Shown here: positions 9,568-19,116 of the stretch, in pieces
How the letters are laid out: each line of letters opens with the position of its first letter
Numbering within the stretch: position 1 is the stretch's first letter
DNA from: Leptospira fainei serovar Hurstbridge str. BUT 6
GTDB taxonomy: Bacteria; Spirochaetota; Leptospiria; Leptospirales; Leptospiraceae
DNA: 64,000 bases
Direction: 5' to 3'
Assembly: GCF_000306235.2 (NCBI RefSeq)
Contig: NZ_AKWZ02000012.1
Span: 36,708-100,707, forward strand
Notes under the pieces: generated by a model
The model's database searches: none
What the model was told of the DNA's origin: nothing
The model's input: only the letters and a program-made list of their open reading frames with translations
Made by a program: the position numbers and the translations under genes

Positions 9568-10031
9568 AATCTAACTTTCCGTATTTATATATATAGAAAC
9601 AATAAATTTCTTTAGTTTCAAGATATATGACGAAATCCCTAAAGTCTTGCACACAACTTTCTTAGGTCCCGCGTTATGACACGAAACAATCAACCAAAAA
9701 GCCGGAATTCCGACACACCTGCGCCTCTTTCGAATCATGTCTTCGAATACTTTCGAGGGTAAATATGGCCGCCCCCTCTCTTTCGTTCGGGCCGGGCTAT
9801 TTCGGGTTCGTCGCATAGCGACTCATCCCTCGCAGAAATCAATACCTCAAAAGAAATATTCCCGAAGCTTTGCTCGGGACTGCCGCCCTGCATATCCCTG
9901 GCGGTTCGAAATCCGAAATTCTACCGGCGTCGAAGGCGCCGTGCAAAAACGGTCTTTCAGATTACTTTCCGTTCGAACCGAACGAATTGTATAATAAATT
10001 TAGTATATACCGATCGGATAAAGGCAGCATA
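9568..10031. other. 464-bp intergenic gap
   Basis: Lies between the upstream end of the chemotaxis gene and the 3' end of the SRPBCC gene, both on the minus strand. Short open frames occur on both strands but none has a ribosome-binding site with protein-like composition. It must contain the promoter of the chemotaxis gene. I see no RNA gene or repeat. Confidence 0.5.
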
Positions 10032-10454
10032 TCAATTTCTCTTGGAAAATTTTTTCTCCAATAATGATCGCATAGTATGGAGATCTTTCAAAACCCAATC
10101 CCGGTCTTCTTTAAATTTTTCCGATGTCATATCGGCAAGACGGAACAAAGTTAAAATAAGTTCGCAACCGGAACCGTTCGAAATCAAGCGCATAGGAATA
10201 TATATTTCATTTCCCGATTCAAGAATCACGTAATGATCGAGCACCCCGTGAATATTTCTATCGGTAAATCTTGCCCGCAAATTCCCCTCAGGCGCTTCGA
10301 TCAACCATTCGTCACCCTCTCCCGGAGAAATGGATTTACATAAGCCGGAAGCCCATTCGGGGAAATTACGAGGCTCGGATAGGAAATCATAAACGATTTG
10401 TTTGGGTAAATCGACCGAAATACTTAAATGCAAAACTTCAAAAATATCATTCAT
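10032..10454 (-). CDS. SRPBCC-family (START-like) small protein
   Basis: 140 residues. The opening ISVDLPKQIVYDFLSEPRNFPEWA is the usual start of polyketide-cyclase/SRPBCC domains (beta strand, then helix with the F-x-W pattern). Alternating beta strands and a long C-terminal helix (~110-135) follow. This fold binds hydrophobic ligands or acts as a small cyclase or chaperone; neither role can be chosen here. Cytoplasmic, no signal peptide. Single gene. Confidence 0.75.
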   Translation of the reverse strand: MNDIFEVLHLSISVDLPKQIVYDFLSEPRNFPEWASGLCKSISPGEGDEWLIEAPEGNLRARFTDRNIHGVLDHYVILESGNEIYIPMRLISNGSGCELILTLFRLADMTSEKFKEDRDWVLKDLHTMRSLLEKKFSKRN

Positions 10455-11024
10455 GCTTAAAAATCCCGAGATTTACGTTCTATGCGATCCGAAAGAATCG
10501 ACGGAGAATTCCCGTTACATTAATCTGTTGTCAAATCGAGATTAAAAGGAATTTACGGTCTTCTTTTTGAAATCAAGAGATCCGCATGTCCAGGGCTTTC
10601 ATACCTTTTCGAGTATTTATTTCTAGGGTTTCTAGTACTACTACTTTTACTTGGCCCTTCCGCTATTTCGACTTTGTATCGAATTCTATCGCTTCCTTTC
10701 CGTCTCAAAAACCGTGTACTTTTTTCATCCCAGCAGAATCTTAACCATCTCTTTTTACATTTCTTCCTCCTCTACCTCTGCACCAAGAATCATTCTTCTG
10801 CACCTCGGGCAATTCCGATCTCAATTTATCCTTTCGCTCTTCTTTCGGAGAATTCTCCCAATCCAGTCGATACGATACTGGAATTGTTATGGATCTCCCA
10901 AAAAACGACTTCCCCTTCAAACGCATCCGTTCTTAGTTGAATCTTCTGACAATTTTTAGCTTATATTCAAACGGTTTCCCATTCAGGAAAATCGGCGGAT
11001 AAAGATGCACATCACATTATCGAT
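10455..11024. other. 570-bp gap with a pyrimidine-rich open frame
   Basis: No confident gene. On the plus strand an open frame runs from about 10550 to 10940 without an ATG. It begins with a hydrophobic stretch (YLFEYLFLGFLVLLLLLGPS) and continues Leu/Ser/Pro-rich. It is very T/C-rich on that strand, unlike the purine-rich coding strands of the neighbours, so it is either a broken membrane-protein gene or composition-driven. The segment also holds the promoters of the SRPBCC gene and the MFS gene. Confidence 0.4.
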
Positions 11025-12203
11025 ATGAAAGCGATTACAAAATCTATCTGGATTCTCTCGTTCATCAGTTTGTTTACGGATATTGCCAGCGAAATGCTAT
11101 ATCCTATACTCCCTCTGTACTTAAAAAGCATCGGGTTTTCCGTTTTATTAATCGGAATCTTAGAAGGTTTCGCGGAAGCAACGGCGGGTTTGAGCAAAGG
11201 ATATTTCGGAAATCTTTCGGACGCGAGTGGCAGAAGGGTCCCCTTCGTACAATGGGGATATTTTTTAAGCGCTCTTTCCAAACCGATGATGGCGTTATTG
11301 ACTGTCCCGGTATGGATCTTCTCCGCGAGAACATTGGATCGATTCGGAAAGGGATTACGAACCGGCGCTCGTGACGCTTTATTATCCGAAGAAGCCACAC
11401 CGGAAACGAAAGGAACCGTTTTCGGATTTCACCGTTCGATGGATACTCTTGGCGCCGTAATAGGTCCCGTCTGTGCTATTATCTATCTGCATTTTTTTCC
11501 GGACGATTATTCCTCTCTTTTCTATTGGGCCGTAATTCCGGGTATTCTTGCCGTGATTACTTCCCGATTTCTAAAGGAGAAAAAGAAGGCTACCTCTTCC
11601 CCGACGGTAAAGCCGACGGGATTCTTCTCGTTTTTGAATTACTGGAAAGAGAGTCCCGCCGCATACAGACGTTTGTCGATAGGGTTGCTCGTTTTCGCTT
11701 TAGTGAATAGCTCCGACGTTTTTTTGCTGATGATGGTTAAGAATAAAGGGTTTACCGATTTGGAAGTGATTGGGGTTTATATTTTCTATAATCTAATCTA
11801 CGCAATCGCATCCTTTCCGGTCGGAATCCTATCGGATAAAATAGGATTAAAGCGGATTCTACTGCTCGGCTTGGGTTTGTTCAGCATAGTCTATTTTGGA
11901 ATGGCCTTTGCGGAGAAGAAGGAATTCTTCTATCTATTATTTTTCATCTACGGAATTTATGCCGCGTCTACGGAAGGAATCACGAAGGCGTTGATTACGA
12001 ATATTACGAGTTCTAACGACGCGGCCACTGCAATCGGAACATTCGCCGGACTCAATAGTCTCGCGGCTCTGCTTGCCAGCTCGTTTGCAGGACTCTTATG
12101 GTACGCATTCGGCGCGCCTATCGTCTTTATCGTTTCCTCCATAGTTGCAATTTTTGTTCTACTTTATCTAGCTTCTTTTAAAACTGTTTCGGGTAAAAAT
12201 TAA
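11025..12203 (+). CDS. MFS transporter
   Basis: 392 residues, twelve predicted membrane segments. The signature between segments 2 and 3 reads GYFGNLSDASGRRVPFVQWG and the one after segment 8 reads GILSDKIGLKRILL, both major-facilitator type. The N-terminal motif FTDIASEMLYPILPLYL, then DRFGKGLRTGARDALL, is typical of an MFS group annotated as multidrug or sugar-phosphate permease-like exporters. It acts in the inner membrane by proton-coupled transport; the substrate is unknown. It is convergent with the SRAP gene downstream. Confidence 0.87.
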   Translation: MKAITKSIWILSFISLFTDIASEMLYPILPLYLKSIGFSVLLIGILEGFAEATAGLSKGYFGNLSDASGRRVPFVQWGYFLSALSKPMMALLTVPVWIFSARTLDRFGKGLRTGARDALLSEEATPETKGTVFGFHRSMDTLGAVIGPVCAIIYLHFFPDDYSSLFYWAVIPGILAVITSRFLKEKKKATSSPTVKPTGFFSFLNYWKESPAAYRRLSIGLLVFALVNSSDVFLLMMVKNKGFTDLEVIGVYIFYNLIYAIASFPVGILSDKIGLKRILLLGLGLFSIVYFGMAFAEKKEFFYLLFFIYGIYAASTEGITKALITNITSSNDAATAIGTFAGLNSLAALLASSFAGLLWYAFGAPIVFIVSSIVAIFVLLYLASFKTVSGKN

Positions 12204-12310
12204 TTATCTTCCCTGATTAAACGACAAGCTCGAATGATCCAAATTCTCTCGGGAAAGTTCACGCGGTTTCATAAGAGAATATATAATAAAAATATAATTA
12301 GTCTTAAGAG

Positions 12311-12928
12311 TCAGGAATCGGAGCCGATTCGACTCTTTATTTCAAAGGTTATTCCCCGCTCGCTTCGAATCAGCGGAATCGGATCAGCGCTACCTTCCAG
12401 CCAGGCATCGAAATTTTCTTTCGCGATGGTCCCAGGCTGGTGATCCCCTACCGGAGTCATTTCCAAAGACGCCGGAACGGTAATAATGGCGAATCCCGGT
12501 ATAATTTTACCGTTTTCATGGTAATGCACATGTAAGCCCGCAAAGGCGAATAATTCGTCGGACTTATGAAAAATTTCAACATTGACCTTCTCTTCCTCGG
12601 AAATCACTTTCCATTCGAAAAAAGAACTCGCGGGAATAATGCAACGGGAATCCTTATCTTTGATCGCGTCCTTCCAAAGCGGAGACGTCTTAATACTTTC
12701 AATTCGAGCGATCGTTTCGTATTTTTGACTCTTACTATTCCAAATTCCCCATTTATAATTCCTGAGAATACGGTCTTCTCCCTTTGAAATTAAAACCGGA
12801 GCGATATCTCCGGGCTCAACGTTTCGATTCAATCTGTATTTTTCACCGATACTCTCGGGTTCACCGTTAATTTCAAACTGTGAAATGATTTGATCGGCTA
12901 CTGCATTGATGCTATAAGAATCGCACAT
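12311..12928 (-). CDS. SRAP-domain protein (YedK/HMCES family)
   Basis: 205 residues, the whole SRAP fold. The catalytic Cys2 follows the initiator Met (MCDSY), and processing by Met aminopeptidase would expose it. Other active-site matches are Asn36 (RLNRNVEPG), Glu105 (ASSFFEWK) and His163 (VGDHQPG). Family members attach through Cys2 to abasic sites in single-stranded DNA, forming a stable thiazolidine crosslink that shields the site during replication. RLNRNVEPG replaces the more usual RYNIAPTQ-type segment, which marks a divergent branch. Stand-alone gene on the minus strand. Confidence 0.9.
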   Translation of the reverse strand: MCDSYSINAVADQIISQFEINGEPESIGEKYRLNRNVEPGDIAPVLISKGEDRILRNYKWGIWNSKSQKYETIARIESIKTSPLWKDAIKDKDSRCIIPASSFFEWKVISEEEKVNVEIFHKSDELFAFAGLHVHYHENGKIIPGFAIITVPASLEMTPVGDHQPGTIAKENFDAWLEGSADPIPLIRSERGITFEIKSRIGSDS

Positions 12929-13105
12929 TGATTAATTTTCGAAGGAGAAAGGAAGAAAATCAATCGATTTTCGGATAAGTGTGACTAAGCCGAAAGATGT
13001 ATATAATCATATATCCGTCGTTAGGTTTAACCTTCCAGTTTCCATAATGCGATCCAATCTGTCGGAAATATTCACCGAGTCTAGCGATAATCCCATAATG
13101 GAATC

Positions 13106-13807
13106 TTAATTGTTTTCTTCGAAGAGTCCCAATAATGCCTCCGCGTTTAAAATCTCGATTTTACTTCCCGTAGAGGAAACCAATCCTGCGGCTTTCAATG
13201 CACGCAATTCCCGAACTATGACTTCCCGCACCGTGCCGATCGAATCGGCCAAGTCTTGCTGCGACATTCTCACCGATAGAAAAGGAGGTTCCGATTGGCT
13301 TACCGCTGTCAAGAGTAGATGACGTGCCAATCGTTCTCTAACGCTTGTAAAGGCAACGCCGTAAAGTTCCCGAAGCACGGAATAGACCCTCGAAGCGCAT
13401 TCTTCGGCAAATATCCAGGAGAGTTCCGGAGAACGTTTTCCGTATTCCTTAATATCGCGGAACGAAATTGCGAACACTTCGGAGTCGCTTAACGCTTGCA
13501 CATAAGTATCATCGGATTCCTTTATCGTTCCTCGATTGGCAAGCGCCCCGACTAAACCCATCACCTCTCCGGTTCGTGCATAGCGAACGGTCGCCTGCCT
13601 GCCGGAAGGAGACGAAAGATACAATCTAAAAAAACCGGAAAGAACCAGCCCGGCGTACGTGGCCTCTTCAAATGCTTGGTGTATGACTTCTCCGGCGGAA
13701 AATTTTACGATCCTGCCCCGTTGAAACAAAGGCTCGTACGACTCTTTTCTAATTCTCGAAAAAATACTCAGCTGAATCGCTTTTAAAACTTTTTCAGAAA
13801 AATCCAC
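13106..13807 (-). CDS. Crp/Fnr-family transcriptional regulator
   Basis: 233 residues from GTG 13807, chosen because AGAGGAAAG lies six bases upstream. A longer frame to 13864 exists but adds an unlikely N-terminus and runs into the divergent gene's leader. The N-terminal cyclic-nucleotide-binding-like barrel (~15-135; FSAGEVIHQAFEEATYAGLV) is followed by a winged HTH (~150-225; MSQQDLADSIGTVREVIVRE). The recognition helix carries R-x-x-V-x-R rather than E-x-x-S-R, so it should bind a site other than TTGAT-N4-ATCAA. No N-terminal Cys cluster for an Fe-S cluster is seen. It is divergent from the lipoprotein hydrolase gene (about 130 bp), a likely target. Confidence 0.87.
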   Translation of the reverse strand: MDFSEKVLKAIQLSIFSRIRKESYEPLFQRGRIVKFSAGEVIHQAFEEATYAGLVLSGFFRLYLSSPSGRQATVRYARTGEVMGLVGALANRGTIKESDDTYVQALSDSEVFAISFRDIKEYGKRSPELSWIFAEECASRVYSVLRELYGVAFTSVRERLARHLLLTAVSQSEPPFLSVRMSQQDLADSIGTVREVIVRELRALKAAGLVSSTGSKIEILNAEALLGLFEENN

Positions 13808-13936
13808 GTAATTCTTTCCTCTATTCCAAGAATAAAACGGAAACTGGAACAAAAGTTCCAGCACAATTGAATGCGTTCGCTTATTCTTCGAATCAATGGA
13901 TCGACTCCCGATTCGGAGACGATCCCGGAGGTAACG

Positions 13937-14971
13937 ATGTTAAGTAAAGATGTACGGTGCATAACCGCGGGAATTCCGTTGTTCTTTAGCGCCTTAATTG
14001 TCGGAGGATGTTTTCTAGGCCCTCCCCTACGTAAGGATTTTCGGGATTGGCAAAAGCTTGCAGAAAAAAGTATTCGGTTTTCCGATTGGAAGGAAGTTTT
14101 TTCCCGTCCGGTTAAACTCAATGTGACTGCAATCCATACAGGATATGTTTTAACGGGGCCGTCCATTCTGATCGACGGGAACGACCCGAACACTCCGGCA
14201 TCGGAGAAAAAAGAGCAATGGGTTCCTTCGCTGAGTTATCTAGTCCAGCATCCGAAATTCGGTAAATTCCTAATGGATTCAGGAGTTCCTGCCGTAAACG
14301 ACGAAGGTAAATGCGATTTTAGCCTGATAGGTTCTTTCTATAACATTCCTTGTAAATCCGAAAAGGGATCGGACATAGGCAGTAGATTAACAAAGATGAA
14401 TATTCCGAATACGGATATTATTTTCGTAATCGTCTCTCATTTGCATTGGGACCATATAGGAGGAATGGAATCCTTGCGCAAAAGAGGACCGATCCGAATT
14501 CTCGTATCAAAGGAGGAGGCTGAAGACGCAGGTAAACCGTTCGCGATTTTTCACGGATATGCTCCTAAGGCCCTATCGATCGATTTTGAAGGCTCCGTTC
14601 TGCCGGACCTAAACTATTATGAAATGCCGATTTTAGGAAAGGTTTTAGATTTATTCGGAGATGGATCGGTTTGGATAATTCCGGCATTCGGACATACTAA
14701 GGGAGAAATAGCCGTGCTCTTAAATGCCGAAAATGAACCTTTGCTTTTCACATTCGACGCATCTCACTTGAAAGCCGGTTTCGAGAAAACGATTCCTCCG
14801 GGAGCGACTGTAGACCGAAAAGAGAGCGTCGCCGCGTTACGAAAATTGAATTCTTTTTCGAAGGCATTTCCGAAAATAAAAGTAATTTACGGGCATGAGC
14901 CTACCCAATGGCAAGGAAAGAACCCGATCTCCTTACTTGCAGGCGATTCATTACAGAACATTCGTCGATGA
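13937..14971 (+). CDS. Lipoprotein metallo-beta-lactamase-fold hydrolase (AHL-lactonase-like)
   Basis: 344 residues from ATG 13937, chosen because GGAGG stands five bases before it. A start at 13871 is open but has no such site. The N-terminus is a lipoprotein signal (FFSALIVGGC), so the protein should be anchored to a membrane by Cys. The catalytic domain has HLHWDHIGG (HxHxDH zinc motif), FGHTKGE, TFDASH and a final YGHEPTQW. These are the metal ligands of MBL-fold hydrolases, and spacing and length resemble N-acyl-homoserine-lactonase-like members. The substrate is not proven: lactones and phosphoesters are the usual candidates. It is divergent from the Crp-type regulator. Confidence 0.85.
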   Translation: MLSKDVRCITAGIPLFFSALIVGGCFLGPPLRKDFRDWQKLAEKSIRFSDWKEVFSRPVKLNVTAIHTGYVLTGPSILIDGNDPNTPASEKKEQWVPSLSYLVQHPKFGKFLMDSGVPAVNDEGKCDFSLIGSFYNIPCKSEKGSDIGSRLTKMNIPNTDIIFVIVSHLHWDHIGGMESLRKRGPIRILVSKEEAEDAGKPFAIFHGYAPKALSIDFEGSVLPDLNYYEMPILGKVLDLFGDGSVWIIPAFGHTKGEIAVLLNAENEPLLFTFDASHLKAGFEKTIPPGATVDRKESVAALRKLNSFSKAFPKIKVIYGHEPTQWQGKNPISLLAGDSLQNIRR

Positions 14972-15184
14972 AATTCTCTAGGCGGAGATTCGGTTTTCGA
15001 TTCCGTTTCATACGAGTTCCTCATTATGAAACGCGAAAAATCGGATCTCTTCCCTTACAGAATCGAATTCTGCTAATTCGCTTTTACGAACGATAAGTCC
15101 GAATTAAGATTCGAATTTAATTCTTGTTGACCCGAATATCCGATCTAACAGTCTTACTTCGCGTCAAGAAACTAGGGCCGGAAT

Positions 15185-16429
15185 ATGTCGATTCGAAATG
15201 TTATATTAATTTTGTATTTTGTGCAATTGGTATTCACAATCCTCTTGAGATATCTTTCTTACATGGGGGATGTTTCGCCGGAAATGCACGAAACTATTTT
15301 AAAATATTTTACGGAGGAGGATATTCGGAACGGAATCGAATATGAACGGAGAGGTTTCTTTGCGTCGTTAGCTTCCGATTTGCTCGACTTTCTATTAGCC
15401 GGCTTGATCGTATTCACGCCGCTCTCGATCAAACTGGAAAACTATCTACTAAGAAAAACTAATAACCGATTCTATCTGTCGGTAGCGTTATTTTTACTGA
15501 TTTTGAGTTTTGCAAAATTCCTAATCGAATTGCCGTTTAGCTTTTATTTCGGATACGTATTGGAACACGAATTCGGATTTTCGGCGATGACGATTTCCGA
15601 TTGGATTATCTTTACGGGCAAATCACTCGCGGTCGGAATCGTAATCATGACTTTGATCGGTTTAGGTGCCGCATATATTTTACGAAGGTTTCAGGATATT
15701 TGGAAATATCTTATACCGTTAGGTGCGCTCGTTTTAGGGTTGTTATTCTCCGTTTTATTTCCGATTTTAATCACTCCCATTTTTTACGAATATCATCCTA
15801 TCGAAGAAGGTAGCTTGAAGCATAAAATCGTCCAGCTATGCGATCGTGCAAAGATAGAAGTTTCGGAAGTTTATATAATAAATGAAAGCAAATACTCCGG
15901 GCACACGAACGCTTATTTTACCGGTTGGGGATCCAACCGTAAAATCTTTCTGTATGACACTCTAATTAAGAATCATACCGAAGAAGAAGTAATCAGCGTA
16001 TTAGGGCATGAGATCGGACATTGGATTCACAATCATCAAATTAAGGATATCGGCATTAACACTTTAGAAACCTTAGCACTTTGCTTTATTCTCAGTTTTA
16101 TATTTTTGAGAGTGAAGCAGGAAGGAAAAATCCCGCTAAAGGAGTTTTATTCGCCTTCTACATTGCCGTTTCTTTTTTTGATATTATCCCTAATCGGCAC
16201 TCTTACCAAACCGGCTTGGAGTACGTTTAGCAGAACGCAGGAAGCGGAAGCGGATATGGAAGCGCTGATTCTCACGAACGACAAGAAAGCTTTCATCGGC
16301 GCCGAACAAAAATTAGCAAAGGATAATAAGTCGCGGTTAAATCCGAACCGATTGGAAGTGATTTATAACCACTCCCACCCGACGACGCTGGAACGAATCG
16401 AAATGGCCGAAAAATATTCGGCTCCTTAA
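15185..16429 (+). CDS. Ste24-type (M48) integral membrane metallopeptidase
   Basis: 414 residues. The N-terminal half has about five membrane segments (peptidase M48 N-terminal type), followed by the catalytic region with the zinc motif VLGHEIGHWIHNH (HExxH) and the third ligand Glu in QEAEADMEALIL. NESKYSGHTNAYFTGWG is typical of the CAAX-protease Ste24 branch rather than the shorter HtpX. In bacteria such enzymes act in membrane-protein quality control; no prenylated substrate is implied. It stands alone, with about 210 bp of apparently empty sequence before it. Confidence 0.9.
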   Translation: MSIRNVILILYFVQLVFTILLRYLSYMGDVSPEMHETILKYFTEEDIRNGIEYERRGFFASLASDLLDFLLAGLIVFTPLSIKLENYLLRKTNNRFYLSVALFLLILSFAKFLIELPFSFYFGYVLEHEFGFSAMTISDWIIFTGKSLAVGIVIMTLIGLGAAYILRRFQDIWKYLIPLGALVLGLLFSVLFPILITPIFYEYHPIEEGSLKHKIVQLCDRAKIEVSEVYIINESKYSGHTNAYFTGWGSNRKIFLYDTLIKNHTEEEVISVLGHEIGHWIHNHQIKDIGINTLETLALCFILSFIFLRVKQEGKIPLKEFYSPSTLPFLFLILSLIGTLTKPAWSTFSRTQEAEADMEALILTNDKKAFIGAEQKLAKDNKSRLNPNRLEVIYNHSHPTTLERIEMAEKYSAP

Positions 16430-16470
16430 ATCGAAATATTTTGTTTTCGTCATACATTAATCATTCTATG

Positions 16471-16500
16471 TTGACTTACGACTTAAGTCCTTATATGGCA
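16471..16500 (+). promoter_or_regulatory. Putative promoter with a 10-bp palindrome before the catalase-like gene
   Basis: TTGACT at 16471-16476 fits a -35 element, and TATGGC 17 bases later is a mediocre -10. The spacer contains the perfect palindrome GACTTAAGTC (16480-16489), which could be an operator. It lies about 20-50 bases before the start codon. Confidence 0.35.
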
Positions 16501-16520
16501 AGTTGTCCGGGAGAGAATCG

Positions 16521-17513
16521 ATGAAACCTGCAAGTACGAATTGGAAAGAGGATATCGCGGCGGATGAAGAAGCACGATTTACGGGATATTCTAAACAGTT
16601 CCAGTCCATTCAACAGGAAAATTCAAAACTGTTCGGGAAAGGCAGAACTTTACACCGCAACCAATTATTAGGGATGAAGGCGAAATTAGAAGTTCTCCCG
16701 AATTTGCCGGAGCATGCAAAGCAAGGACTCTTCGCGAAACCTGGAATTTTCGATTCCTGGATTCGTCTTTCTAGCGGAAGCATGAAAATCCAGCCCGACT
16801 CAAAGGGCGATATTCGCGGTTTTGCGATTAAAGTACTCGGCCTCAATTCTCCTGGAGCGTTAGAAAATGGGAATACAACTGCCCAGGACTTTCTGCTCAT
16901 TAATCTGGAAACATTCTCATCGCCGAAAAGCGACGAATTTGTCGGTTTAGTAACGGCAGTGGCAAAAGGCGGCGGCGCACTTCTAAAATATCTTTTTACG
17001 ACTTACGGGTTTTTAGGAGCATTTTCAAGGATTCGAAACGCTGCAGCTACGTTTAATAAACCGTTTAGCGGATTCGCCACGGAACGATTCCATAGTGCAG
17101 CTCCGATCTCGTGGGGCCCGTATGCGGTACGCGTTCGTCTTTTACCGCCGGAAAATCAAGTCCCGTCTAAGGACGCCTCGAATCATTGGGGTACTGATAT
17201 GAAGACGCGCCTAGCAAAAGAGCCGCTTGTTTATTCTTTTCAAGTCCAGTTTTTCGTGGATGAGGCGACGACCCCGATCGAAGACGCCTCCAAGAATTGG
17301 GCCGAATCGGAAGCTCCTTATATAACCGTTGCTCGACTTACGATCCCTCGGCAAGAATTCGGCGACCAAGAAGCGATTTTATTCCAAACAAAAGTGGAAG
17401 AATCCATTTTTGATCCATGGGAAGCGCTGATGGAACATCGTCCTCTGGGAGACGTGATGCGTGCTCGAAAATACGTTTACTTAACGAGCCAAAAAGGAAG
17501 AGGAGCCGTTTAA
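16521..17513 (+). CDS. Catalase-like heme protein (y4iL/SrpA-like group)
   Basis: 330 residues from ATG 16521. GGGAGAG sits directly upstream, so the TTG at 16503 cannot be the start. The sequence matches the single-domain catalase-related family: TLHRNQLLGMKAKLEVLPNL, the substrate-channel-like region PGIFDSWIRLSSGSMK, GDIRGFAIKVLGL and AQDFLLINLETF. It is much shorter than a true catalase (~480 or more residues). Members of this group are often found near cytochromes or oxidases, and their peroxidase activity is mostly untested. No signal peptide, so cytoplasmic. It stands alone, with a possible promoter close by. Confidence 0.8.
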   Translation: MKPASTNWKEDIAADEEARFTGYSKQFQSIQQENSKLFGKGRTLHRNQLLGMKAKLEVLPNLPEHAKQGLFAKPGIFDSWIRLSSGSMKIQPDSKGDIRGFAIKVLGLNSPGALENGNTTAQDFLLINLETFSSPKSDEFVGLVTAVAKGGGALLKYLFTTYGFLGAFSRIRNAAATFNKPFSGFATERFHSAAPISWGPYAVRVRLLPPENQVPSKDASNHWGTDMKTRLAKEPLVYSFQVQFFVDEATTPIEDASKNWAESEAPYITVARLTIPRQEFGDQEAILFQTKVEESIFDPWEALMEHRPLGDVMRARKYVYLTSQKGRGAV

Positions 17514-17723
17514 GGAACGTTCTGCGACCGTGAACATTCAGGTATAAACGAAATTTTGCATAGAGTAAAAGAAATCGATTTTCGATAAATCTTCAGAAAG
17601 CCGGTCTTTTCGGTTGAACTTAGGATTATTTCTGCTAAAATTGCGATACTTCATGTCATAGATTCCGTCTCCTAACGATGCGATGCATTTCGGAAAACGA
17701 GTCTTTATCGAAAGGGAAATCCT

Positions 17724-18035
17724 ATGCATTTTTATGAAACTATCTCCGACGCAATCGCGGGCTTGAAAACGGAAGGTTACTCCGAAGACTTTAATCTTTT
17801 ATGGAATATGCATCGGAAAGACAGTGAAATCTTTAACTCTCCTCAAAATTTCAAAGTAGATAAATTCTATCGATTTGAGGGCAGCACCGACCCCGCGGAC
17901 GAGGCCATCGTATATGCGATTTCATCCTCCAAATCTTCCCATCGAGGAATTCTCGTAGACGGTTATGGAATTTCATCCGACGAAGGCACAGGTGACTTGG
18001 TCGCTCGGCTATTAAGCAAATCCGGAGAACGATAA
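17724..18035 (+). CDS. Small conserved protein, often mis-called phosphoribosylpyrophosphate synthetase
   Basis: 103 residues with a good ribosome-binding site (AAAGGGAAA). The sequence MHFYETISDAIAGLKTEGYS, then FKVDKFYRFEG and DEAIVYAISSSKSSHRGILV, closely recalls a ~100-residue family common in Bacteroidetes whose database name (PRPP synthetase) is not supported by any catalytic motif. It lacks the PRPP-binding loop and is a third of the enzyme's length. Function unknown. The DEAIVYAISS segment is its most conserved part. It precedes the SDR gene by about 100 bp on the same strand and may be co-transcribed. Confidence 0.78.
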   Translation: MHFYETISDAIAGLKTEGYSEDFNLLWNMHRKDSEIFNSPQNFKVDKFYRFEGSTDPADEAIVYAISSSKSSHRGILVDGYGISSDEGTGDLVARLLSKSGER

Positions 18036-18131
18036 TCTTATTTTGCGAGAACCTTCCGGAGCTTCCAAATAGTTCTATTTTCTCCGAACTCGGATAGAGA
18101 AGACTTATGCACTCGTTTCAAAGGAGTAGAA

Positions 18132-18935
18132 ATGAATTCTTTCTATAAAGATAAGGTCGTCTGGATCACCGGCGCGTCGTCCGGTATCGGGGAGGCAATC
18201 GTTCAGGAACTTTCCTCTCAAGGAGCAAAGATCGTCCTTTCGGCTCGAAGAGAGAAGGAACTCAAAAGAGTCAAAACCGAAAATAAATTGACTGATTCCA
18301 ATTGCCTGATCCTTCCGTTAGATTTAGAAAATTATAATTCTTTAAATAAGTTTCCGTCAAAAGTAATCAAGAAGTTCGGTCGAATCGACGTCCTGATCAA
18401 TAACGGGGGAATCAGCCAGCGATCTCTCGCTCACGAAACTTCGGTCAAGACCTACGAGTCTCTTATGAACGTGAATTATTTCGGCAATATAGCGCTGACT
18501 CTTGCGGTGCTCCCGCTTATGCGAGAGCGAAGCACCGGATGGATTTCTTCGATTTCAAGCGTTGCCGGCCTATTCGGGGTTCCGCTGAGAACCGGCTATT
18601 CCGCTACCAAAGCCGCGTTGACCGGTTTTTATGAAGCATTGAGGGCGGAAAATACCGATGCAAAAATCAAAGTCACCTTAGTCTATCCCGGTTTTGTCAA
18701 AACGCAAATTTCCAATAACGCTTTGAAGGGCGACGGAAAAAAACAGGGCAAGATGGATCATGTGATATCGAACGGAATCGATCCGAACGAATGTGCAAGA
18801 CGAATTTTGAATGCGATTGCCGGCGAAAAACTGGAAGTCATCATTGCCGGACCGCGGGAAAATTTCGGAGTTTGGCTGCACAAATTTTTCCCGACTCTTT
18901 TTGCTCGCTTTATTGCAAAGGCGAAAGTCACCTGA
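18132..18935 (+). CDS. SDR-family oxidoreductase
   Basis: 267 residues, classical short-chain dehydrogenase. The nucleotide-binding motif is TGASSGIG near the N-terminus, LINNGG marks strand 4, and the active site is the Ser in SSISSVAG with GYSATKAA (Tyr-x-x-x-Lys). An Arg follows strand 2 (LSARREKE), favouring NADP(H). The start has GGAG seven bases upstream. The C-terminal extension (GVWLHKFFPTLFARFIAKAK) is hydrophobic and basic and may attach to a membrane, as in the DHRS7-like group. Substrate unknown. Confidence 0.9.
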   Translation: MNSFYKDKVVWITGASSGIGEAIVQELSSQGAKIVLSARREKELKRVKTENKLTDSNCLILPLDLENYNSLNKFPSKVIKKFGRIDVLINNGGISQRSLAHETSVKTYESLMNVNYFGNIALTLAVLPLMRERSTGWISSISSVAGLFGVPLRTGYSATKAALTGFYEALRAENTDAKIKVTLVYPGFVKTQISNNALKGDGKKQGKMDHVISNGIDPNECARRILNAIAGEKLEVIIAGPRENFGVWLHKFFPTLFARFIAKAKVT

Positions 18936-19116
18936 CCCGGCAATTTTTCGAAGATAGATATCGGATCAATATGATATCTATCGAGGACCCGGCCTGACGA
19001 CCGACCGTGCAACCGATATAATCGTGTTCACACTTCCGATCCGGAAATGCCGTCGTCTATAAGCCGAATCTGATTCTTGCGGATAAAGTTTCTTTTATCA
19101 TAAATTAAGTAAAGCG

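Noticed and set aside
9571..9994. Several 60-85 codon frames on both strands upstream of the chemotaxis gene
   Set aside because: Overlapping, without ribosome-binding sites and rich in rare residues; chance frames.
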